Assembly (NCBI GenBank): GCA_036396755.1
Contig: DASWKG010000014.1
Location: forward strand, 1-20,162
Source: DASWKG01 sp036396755
Lineage (GTDB): Bacteria > Actinomycetota > UBA4738 > CALAEC01
Direction of reading: 5' to 3'
Length of the DNA: 20,162 nucleotides
Positions within the stretch are counted from its first letter, which is position 1, and each line of letters opens with the position of its first letter. Positions 14,732-20,162 of the stretch are shown one piece after another. A program made the translations under genes and the position numbers. The notes below the pieces were generated by a model. It searched no databases. It was not told where the DNA came from and saw only the letters and a program-made list of their open reading frames with translations.

Positions 14732-16054
14732 GTGACCAGGGAAGCCGATTTCGTCCTGCGAACGGTCGAGGAGCGAGGGATCGAGTTCATCCGGCTCTGG
14801 TTCACCGACGTCCTCGGCTTCCTCAAGTCCTTCGCGATCACCCCGCAGGAGCTCGAGACCGCGTTCTCCGAGGGGATGGGCTTCGACGGCTCCTCGATCG
14901 AGGGCTTCACCCGCATCCAGGAGTCCGACATGGTCGCGCGGCCCGACCCCTCGACCTTCCAGGTGATCCCGTGGAAGTCCGAGCAGGGGGTGGCCCGGAT
15001 GTTCTGCGACGTGCTCAACCCCGACGGCACGCCCTTCGACGGCGACCCGCGCTGGGTGCTGAAGCAGCAGCTGCAGCGCGCCGCCGATCGCGGCTTCCGC
15101 TTCTACGTGGGGCCCGAGCTCGAGTTCTTCTACTTCCGCGACGACAAGGGGACCGAGTTCCTCGACCGCGGGGGGTACTTCGACCTCACGCCACTCGACG
15201 TGGCCACCGACTACCGACGCCGGACGGTCGGCTACCTCGAGGCGATGGGGATCCCGGTCGAGTACGTGCACCACGAGGTGGCGCCGTCGCAGCACGAGAT
15301 CGACCTGCGCTACACGGACGCGCTGACGATGGCCGACAACGTGATGACCTACCGGCTCACGGTGAAGGAGGCCGCGCAGGAGTTCGGCATCCACGCGACG
15401 TTCATGCCGAAGCCGGTGCACGGCGTGAACGGCAGCGGGATGCACACGCACCAGTCGCTGTTCGAGGGCGACCGCAACGCGTTCTTCGACGCGACCGACG
15501 AGTACCACCTGTCGAAGACCGCGCGCGGCTACATCGCCGGCATCCTCCGCTACGCGCCCGAGATCACGCTGGTCCTCAACCAGTGGGTCAACTCCTACAA
15601 GCGGCTGATCCCCGGGTTCGAGGCGCCCGTGTACATCTGCTGGGCGCGCCGCAACCGCTCGGCGCTCGTGCGCGTGCCGATGTACAAACCCGGGAAGGAG
15701 GAGGCGACCCGCATCGAGCTGCGCTCGCCCGACCCCGCGTGCAACCCGTACCTCGCGTTCGCGGCGATGCTCGCGGCGGGCCTTCGCGGCATCGAGGACG
15801 AGGAGGAGCTGCCCCCGGAGGCGTCCAACAACATCTACGAGATGACCGACGACGAGCGCCGCGAGGCCGGCATCGCGGCGCTCCCCGAGGACCTGTCCGA
15901 GGCGATCAGGATGGCCGAGGGGTCCGAGCTGCTGCGGGAGGCACTCGGCGACCACGTCTTCGAGGAGCTGATCCGCAACAAGCGCGAGGAGTGGGAGCGC
16001 TACCGCGCCTACGTCACGCCCTACGAGCTCGAGCGGTACCTGCCGATCCTGTAG
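14732..16054 (+). CDS. glnA2: GlnA2-like type I glutamine synthetase
   Basis: A 440-residue GS type I enzyme with the complete motif set: GFDGSSIEGF, GPELEFFYF, HHEVAPSQHEIDLRY, GSGMHTHQSLF, NSYKRLIPGFEAP, RRNRSALVRVP and LRSPDPACNPYLAFAAM. It lacks the ~25-residue insertion and the KDLYDLPPEE context of GlnA1; the equivalent stretch is NNIYEMTDDERRE, so a tyrosine is present but control by GlnE should not be assumed. GlnA2 proteins beside glnE in Streptomyces and Mycobacterium are the closest known type, and the Streptomyces member has been described as a gamma-glutamylpolyamine synthetase; the substrate here could be ammonia or an amine. The GTG at 14732 is chosen for its -10 spacing; upstream starts would run through the GlnR-like site and the neighbouring gene. 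The 3' end overlaps the convergent RTX gene by 41 bp. Confidence 0.93.
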   Translation: MTREADFVLRTVEERGIEFIRLWFTDVLGFLKSFAITPQELETAFSEGMGFDGSSIEGFTRIQESDMVARPDPSTFQVIPWKSEQGVARMFCDVLNPDGTPFDGDPRWVLKQQLQRAADRGFRFYVGPELEFFYFRDDKGTEFLDRGGYFDLTPLDVATDYRRRTVGYLEAMGIPVEYVHHEVAPSQHEIDLRYTDALTMADNVMTYRLTVKEAAQEFGIHATFMPKPVHGVNGSGMHTHQSLFEGDRNAFFDATDEYHLSKTARGYIAGILRYAPEITLVLNQWVNSYKRLIPGFEAPVYICWARRNRSALVRVPMYKPGKEEATRIELRSPDPACNPYLAFAAMLAAGLRGIEDEEELPPEASNNIYEMTDDERREAGIAALPEDLSEAIRMAEGSELLREALGDHVFEELIRNKREEWERYRAYVTPYELERYLPIL

Positions 16055-18392
16055 CCGCTCGGCCGGGATCCCCGGACTCGCACGCGGTCACCACGTCGAC
16101 CCCCGGGCCGCCCTGGCACAGGTCGCTCCCCAAGCCGCCGTCGAGCCGGTCGGCCCCCGAGCCGCCGAGCAGCACGTCGTCGCCGTCGAGCCCGCTCACC
16201 CGGTCGAAGCCGGCGCCTCCCTCGAGGACGTTCCGGCTCCCGTCGCCGGTGAGGTCGTCGGCGAAGCGGCTCCCCGTGACGTTCTCGATCGCCGCCAGCG
16301 AGTCGACCGAACCGTCGCCGTCGCCGGCGGAGCCGAGCGCGAGGTCCACCTCCACGGGGCCAGGCGCTTCCGCGTAGTCGGCGGTGTCGACGCCGTCGCC
16401 GCCGTCGAGCCGGTCGGAGCCTCCCCCGCCACGGAGCGTGTCGCTCCCGCCCTCGCCCAGCAGCGTGTCGTCGCCGCCCTCGCCCTCGAGCGTGTCGTCG
16501 CCGGCGCCGCCGGAGAGCGCGTTCGGGTCCGCGTCGCCGGTGAGCACGTCGTCGAAGAAGCTCCCCCGCAGGCCCTCGACCGCGCCGAAGGTGTCGGTGC
16601 TGCCGTCGCCGTCCTCGAACGCGGTCCCCGCCCCGAGGTCGGCCACCGCCCGGGCGGCGGCACCCGCGTAGGTCGCGGCGTCGGTGCCCGGGCCGCCGGT
16701 GAGAGCGTCCCGGCCGGGGCCGCCCGACAGCACGTCGTCGCCGTCGTCGCCGCGGACCTCGTCGATCCCCGCGCCGCCCGAAAGCGTGTCGGCGCCGCCC
16801 CCGCCCTCGACCTGGTCGTCGCCGTCGCCGCCGTCGAGGACGTCGTCGCCCTCCCCACCGGACAGGGCATTGGCGGCGAGGCTCCCGCGGAGGCGGTCGC
16901 CCGCGTCGGTGCCGGTCACATCCTCGACCGCGTTGACGGCGTCGGCCGAGCCCGTCCCGTCGTCGTGGACGCGCCCCGCCGCGAGGTCGACGTCGACGCC
17001 TGCCGTCGCGGCGGCGAAGACCAGCCCGTCGGCGGTCCCCTCGCCGCCCTCCAGCTCGTCGGCGCCGGGCCCGCCGTCGAGCTCGTCGTCGCCGATCCCG
17101 CCGTCGAGGCGGTCGCCGCCCTCGCCCCCCTCCAGCCGATCGTCCTCCGATCCTCCTTCGAGGACGTCATCCCCATCGCCGCCGACGAGCCGGTCGGCCC
17201 CCTCGCCGCCGTCGATCGTGTCGTCGCCGGCTCCCCCCTCCAGCACGTTGGGCTGGTCATCGCCGGTCAGCTCGTCGTTCGCCGCGGTCCCCCGGACGCG
17301 CTCGACGAGGACCACCGCGTCGCTCCCCTCGCCGGCCACCGTTCCCGCCGCGAGGTCGGCGCGGATGCCGCCCTCCGCGCCGGTGTAGTCGGCCGTGTCG
17401 AAGCCCTCCCCCCCGTCGAGCTCGTCGTCGCCCGGGCCGCCCGCGAGCGTGTCGTCGCCGGGCCCGCCCCGCAGCACGTCGTCGGAGGCGGAGCCGCGGA
17501 GCGTGTCGCCGAAGTCACTCCCCACGATCACCTCGACGCTCGAGACTCGGTCGGCCGAGCCGGCGGCGCCGACCGTGCCCGCGTCGAGGTCGGCCGCCAC
17601 CGCGACCTGCGAGCCCGAGTAGTCGGCGGTGTCGGTCCCCGTCTCGCCGTCGAGCGTGTCGCCCGAGGCCGTCCCGCGCAGCACGTCGTCGTCTTCGCCA
17701 CCGAAGAGCGCGTCGGCGCCCGCGCCGCCCTCGAGCACGTCGGCGCCGGTCCCGCCCTCGATGCGGAGGTCCTGCGGGAAACCCGCGGCTCCCACCGCGA
17801 CGCCGGCCCCCGAGAGCCGGTCGTCGCCCTCGCCGCCGGCGACGGTGATCGCCTCGACGTTCCGAACGGTCACGTCGGCGTCGGAGTCGGCGTTGAGGCC
17901 CAGGCCGTCGGGGGTCCCGGTGACGCGGTCCTCCCCGGGGCCTCCCTCCACGAGGAGCTCGTCGTCGCCGTCGCCGAGGTCGACCGTGATCTCGACCTCG
18001 GGGAGGCCGTCGGGCTCCTCCGAGACCCCGGGCTCGAACGGCCCGCCGCCGAGGTCGATCACCACCCGCTCGTCCTCGGCGGTCCCGAGTACCTGGATCG
18101 CCTCGATCTCGGCGAGGGTCGCGCCGCAGGGAGCGCCGTCGACGAGGATCCCCCCGCCCGCCTCGGTCCCGACCCGCACCTCGTGGCCGGCGATCGTCAC
18201 GTCCACGACGCCATCGGGCCCGGCGGCGCATCGCGCCGCGTCACCCGCGGGCCCCTCGGGCGCGGCCACGTCGTCGCGGCCCTCCTGGACGAGCGCCACC
18301 GCGCTGCCGGCCCCGACCGCGACCACGCCTGCCAGGATCGCCCACCGATACCGCCGCCCCCACCGGTCGATCGCGGAGAGGATGCGGGGCAT
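16014..18392 (-). CDS. Large acidic RTX-repeat surface or secreted protein
   Basis: A 792-residue protein of no recognised enzyme class. Residues about 15-40 (basic RRYRW then AILAGVVAVGAGSAVALV) form a signal peptide or signal anchor; there is no lipobox. Residues 45-240 contain two cysteines and beta-rich non-repeat sequence. From about 185 to 770 the chain is a Ca2+-binding RTX array (GGxGDDxLx) broken at about residues 252, 331, 455, 571 and 670 by five copies of a ~50-residue spacer of the form DTADYxGA...VxADLxAGT...DxxxxVExVxGxxxxDxLxG. It ends in a cap C-QGGPGVDVVTA-C-ESG like that of the three plus-strand secreted proteins, then an 18-residue Ala/Arg-rich tail encoded opposite the glnA2 3' end. 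Composition is strongly Asp/Gly. A TAGCGT box lies exactly six bases before the ATG. A structural, adhesive or Ca2+-stabilised surface role is a guess. Confidence 0.85.
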   Translation of the reverse strand: MPRILSAIDRWGRRYRWAILAGVVAVGAGSAVALVQEGRDDVAAPEGPAGDAARCAAGPDGVVDVTIAGHEVRVGTEAGGGILVDGAPCGATLAEIEAIQVLGTAEDERVVIDLGGGPFEPGVSEEPDGLPEVEITVDLGDGDDELLVEGGPGEDRVTGTPDGLGLNADSDADVTVRNVEAITVAGGEGDDRLSGAGVAVGAAGFPQDLRIEGGTGADVLEGGAGADALFGGEDDDVLRGTASGDTLDGETGTDTADYSGSQVAVAADLDAGTVGAAGSADRVSSVEVIVGSDFGDTLRGSASDDVLRGGPGDDTLAGGPGDDELDGGEGFDTADYTGAEGGIRADLAAGTVAGEGSDAVVLVERVRGTAANDELTGDDQPNVLEGGAGDDTIDGGEGADRLVGGDGDDVLEGGSEDDRLEGGEGGDRLDGGIGDDELDGGPGADELEGGEGTADGLVFAAATAGVDVDLAAGRVHDDGTGSADAVNAVEDVTGTDAGDRLRGSLAANALSGGEGDDVLDGGDGDDQVEGGGGADTLSGGAGIDEVRGDDGDDVLSGGPGRDALTGGPGTDAATYAGAAARAVADLGAGTAFEDGDGSTDTFGAVEGLRGSFFDDVLTGDADPNALSGGAGDDTLEGEGGDDTLLGEGGSDTLRGGGGSDRLDGGDGVDTADYAEAPGPVEVDLALGSAGDGDGSVDSLAAIENVTGSRFADDLTGDGSRNVLEGGAGFDRVSGLDGDDVLLGGSGADRLDGGLGSDLCQGGPGVDVVTACESGDPGRAATGSAGTARARRA
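16062..17840 (-). repeat. RTX nonapeptide array with five spacer super-repeats
   Basis: It encodes dozens of GGxGDDxLx repeats and five ~50-residue ADLAAGT-type spacers. DNA-level identity between units is only partial, dominated by gtcgtcgcc-type runs on the plus strand, which argues for old protein repeats rather than recent expansion. Confidence 0.8.
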
Positions 18393-18398
18393 GGCGCA

Positions 18399-18404
18399 AC
18401 GCTA
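18399..18404 (-). promoter_or_regulatory. -10 box of the large RTX gene
   Basis: TAGCGT on the reverse strand, six bases before the ATG at 18392, predicts transcription starting on the A of the start codon. The 63-bp gap to nadE holds both divergent promoters and nothing else recognisable. A GGAAGGGG about 12 bases upstream of the ATG is a poor alternative ribosome site. Confidence 0.4.
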
Positions 18405-18443
18405 CCCCTTCCGAGCGCGCGAGGGGAGGGCCGCCGGCCGCGC

Positions 18444-18449
18444 TATCGT
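18444..18449 (+). promoter_or_regulatory. nadE -10 box
   Basis: TATCGT, six bases before the ATG at 18456, predicts a leaderless nadE message. No Shine-Dalgarno lies within 15 bases of the ATG. Confidence 0.45.
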
Positions 18450-18455
18450 TGAGCC

Positions 18456-20096
18456 ATGCGCGTGGCGCTGGGCCAGGTGAACACCACCGTCGGCGACCTC
18501 GGCGGGAACCTCGACCGGCTCGCCTCGTGGGCCCGCGAGGCCACCGGGCACGGCGCCGACCTCGTCTGCTTCCCCGAGCTGGCCCTCACCGGCTACCCGC
18601 CCGAGGACCTCGTCTTCCGCCCCGCCTTCGTCGACGACAACCTGGCGGCCCTCGAGGAGCTGGCGCGGCGGACGGCCGAGGGGTGCGCGGTCCTGGTCGG
18701 GTTCGTCGACCGCAGCGAGCGAGGGCTGCACAACGCGGCCGCGCTCCTGCGGGGCGGGCGCGTCGAGGCCCGCTACCACAAGCATCGGCTGCCGAACTAC
18801 GGCGTGTTCGACGAGGCGCGCTACTTCGTCCCGGGCGAGCGCGGCTGCGCCTTCCGGTTGGCCGGCTCTGCGCTCGGCATCTCCGTGTGCGAGGACGCGT
18901 GGCGCCCCGGGCCGCCGTGGGACGGGTACGCGAAGCAGGCGTCCGTCGTCCCCAACCTGAACGCCTCCCCCTACCACCGGGGCAAGGCCGGCGAGCGCCT
19001 CGAGATCTGCGCCGCGCGCGCCCGCGAGACCGGCGCGTGGATCGTCTACGTGAACGCCGTCGGCGGACAGGACGAGCTGGTCTTCGACGGCGGCAGCATG
19101 GTCGTCGCGCCGAACGGCGAGCGCGCCTGGCACGCGAGCGTCTTCGACGAGGACATGCTCGTGGTGGACCTGCCGGGCGAGGGCGGCGGCGAGAAACCGG
19201 CCGCGCCCGACCCCGAGCGCGAACCGTGGCCGGGCGAGGTCGAGCAGGTGTACCGGGCCGTCACGCTCGGCCTCGGCGACTACGTGCGGAAGAACGGGTT
19301 CCCCGGCGTGGTGATCGGGCTTTCGGGCGGCATCGATTCGTCGCTCACCGCGACGATCGCGACCGACGCGCTCGGCGCGGAGGCCGTCCGAGGGCTCGCG
19401 ATGCCGTCGCCGTTCTCCTCGACCGAGAGCGTCGAGGACGCCCGCGAGCTGGCGGGGCTCCTCGGCATCCGGCTCGACGAGATCGGGATCACCGAGCCGT
19501 ACGAGGCCTACCTCGCCGCGCTGAAGGAGGTGTTCGCCGGAACCGACCCCGGGGTCGCGGAGGAGAACATCCAGGCGCGCATCCGCGGGAACCTCCTGAT
19601 GGCGGTGTCGAACCGGTTCGGCGTCATGGTGCTCGCGACCGGCAACAAGAGCGAGATGGCGACCGGGTACTCGACGCTCTACGGCGACATGGCCGGCGGG
19701 TTCGCGCCGCTGAAGGACGTGCCGAAGACGCTGGTGTTCGAGCTGGCGCGCTGGCGCAACGCGCAGGGCGAGCCGGCCCCGATCCCCCAGCGCGTGCTCG
19801 ACAAGCCGCCGTCGGCGGAGCTGCGCGCCGGCCAGCTCGACACCGACTCGCTCCCGCCCTACGAGCTGCTCGACCCGATCATCGAGGCGTACGTCGAGGA
19901 GGACCGCTCGCCGGAGGAGATCGCCGGAGACTCCGAGCTGGTCGAGCGAGTCGTCGCGATGATCGACCGCACCGAGTACAAGCGCCGCCAGGCTCCCCCC
20001 GGCGTGAAGATCACCCCGAAGGCCTTCGGCAGGGACCGCCGGCTCCCCATCACGAATCGGTACCGCCCCGGCGGCTACAATCGCGCGGGGCGTTAG
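18456..20096 (+). CDS. nadE: Glutamine-dependent NAD+ synthetase
   Basis: It converts nicotinic acid adenine dinucleotide to NAD+, using ATP and ammonia released from glutamine. The 546-residue product has an N-terminal nitrilase-type glutaminase domain with the Glu-Lys-Cys triad: Glu41 (CFPELALTGYPP), Lys109 (YHKHRLPNYG) and Cys145 (SVCEDAW). The C-terminal synthetase domain has the ATP-binding SGGIDSS loop at residues 290-296, plus the ATGNKSEMATGYSTLYGDM and LPPYELLDPII stretches of the family. It is of the shorter bacterial type, compared with about 680 residues in Mycobacterium tuberculosis. The glutaminase domain makes it a consumer of the glutamine made by the neighbouring GS enzymes. 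Its last two sense codons and stop lie inside the following tRNA gene. Confidence 0.96.
   Translation: MRVALGQVNTTVGDLGGNLDRLASWAREATGHGADLVCFPELALTGYPPEDLVFRPAFVDDNLAALEELARRTAEGCAVLVGFVDRSERGLHNAAALLRGGRVEARYHKHRLPNYGVFDEARYFVPGERGCAFRLAGSALGISVCEDAWRPGPPWDGYAKQASVVPNLNASPYHRGKAGERLEICAARARETGAWIVYVNAVGGQDELVFDGGSMVVAPNGERAWHASVFDEDMLVVDLPGEGGGEKPAAPDPEREPWPGEVEQVYRAVTLGLGDYVRKNGFPGVVIGLSGGIDSSLTATIATDALGAEAVRGLAMPSPFSSTESVEDARELAGLLGIRLDEIGITEPYEAYLAALKEVFAGTDPGVAEENIQARIRGNLLMAVSNRFGVMVLATGNKSEMATGYSTLYGDMAGGFAPLKDVPKTLVFELARWRNAQGEPAPIPQRVLDKPPSAELRAGQLDTDSLPPYELLDPIIEAYVEEDRSPEEIAGDSELVERVVAMIDRTEYKRRQAPPGVKITPKAFGRDRRLPITNRYRPGGYNRAGR
20076..20081 (+). promoter_or_regulatory. Possible tRNA-Lys promoter (-10) inside the nadE 3' end
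   Basis: TACAAT matches TAnnAT very well and lies five bases before the mature tRNA 5' end, so transcription would start at about tRNA base 1 or 2. No convincing -35 is seen. Co-transcription with nadE is the alternative. Confidence 0.4.
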
Positions 20097-20161
20097 CTCA
20101 GCCTGGTTAGAGCAGTGGGCTTTTAACCCATGTGTCACAGGTTCGAATCCTGTACGCCCCA
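20087..20161 (+). tRNA. tRNA-Lys (anticodon TTT)
   Basis: A full cloverleaf can be drawn: acceptor GGGGCGT/ACGCCCC (7 bp, perfect), TA linker, D arm GCTC-AGCCTGGTTA-GAGC, anticodon stem GTGGG/CCCAT with loop CTTTTAA (anticodon TTT), variable GTGTC, T arm ACAGG-TTCGAAT-CCTGT, discriminator A at 20161. The window ends one base later, so an encoded CCA cannot be judged. The first ten bases overlap the end of nadE. Confidence 0.95.
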
Positions 20162-20162
20162 C

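Noticed and set aside
15829..15858. Tyrosine in NNIYEMTDDE of GlnA2 as an adenylylation site
   Set aside because: The position aligns, but the surrounding context differs from the KDLYDLPPEE site of GlnA1, so control by GlnE is not supported by sequence alone.
16062..17840. CRISPR-like or satellite repeat appearance of the gtcgtcgcc-rich DNA
   Set aside because: Units are not identical, have no unique spacers, and encode RTX nonapeptides in one frame.
16965..18452. Long plus-strand frames opposite the large RTX gene
   Set aside because: The RTX codon pattern (ggc/gac rich) read backwards gives stop-free Val/Ala/Ser/Pro-rich sequence; there are no motifs.

Overview
The window is about 20 kb of very GC-rich (roughly 70% G+C) bacterial DNA. 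It most likely comes from an actinobacterium, probably an uncultured soil or aquatic lineage rather than a well-known genus. Four things point this way: the glnA1 / glnE / glnA2 nitrogen-assimilation neighbourhood known from Mycobacterium and Streptomyces; GlnR-type half-sites (GTAAC-n6-TTAAC-n6-GAAAC); TAnnnT -10 boxes placed so that several transcripts would begin at or within two bases of the start codon; and a two-domain glutamine-dependent NAD+ synthetase. No transposase, integrase, phage gene or CRISPR array was seen. The exact taxon cannot be read from the sequence alone.

Layout, left to right. (1) Positions 1-494, minus strand: the 5' part of a secreted protein of unknown function, cut by the window edge. 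(2) 638-2056, plus: type I-beta glutamine synthetase glnA1 with its adenylylation tyrosine, preceded by a GlnR-like operator array and followed by a terminator hairpin. (3) 2195-10006, plus: a three-gene operon of secreted multidomain proteins. These are an M28 metallopeptidase with a PKD domain, an LVIVD-repeat beta-propeller carrying a PA domain, and an Asp-box (BNR/sialidase-fold) beta-propeller. All three end in the same short RTX-type Ca2+-binding module closed by a cysteine-flanked C-x-GGPG cap. (4) 10015-14639, minus: a glutamine synthetase paralogue, glnE, and a PrcB-like lipoprotein, tightly packed and probably one transcript. (5) 14732-16054, plus: a second, GlnA2-like glutamine synthetase, divergent from the paralogue across 92 bp that holds a GlnR-like half-site pair. 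(6) 16014-18392, minus: a large acidic RTX-repeat protein with the same cap, overlapping the 3' end of glnA2 tail-to-tail. (7) 18456-20096, plus: nadE. (8) 20087-20161, plus: tRNA-Lys(TTT), whose first ten bases are also the last two sense codons and stop codon of nadE.

The housekeeping genes share a glutamine theme. GlnA1 makes glutamine, GlnE switches GlnA1 by adenylylation, two further GS-family ligases may act on glutamate with ammonia or amines, and NadE consumes glutamine to make NAD+. The secreted genes look like a separate extracellular system dropped between glnA1 and glnE, sharing a C-terminal module that may help secretion, folding or surface retention. The most unusual points are this shared cap, the divergent GS paralogue with active-site-region substitutions, the nadE/tRNA overlap with a promoter inside nadE, and the dense use of apparently leaderless promoters.
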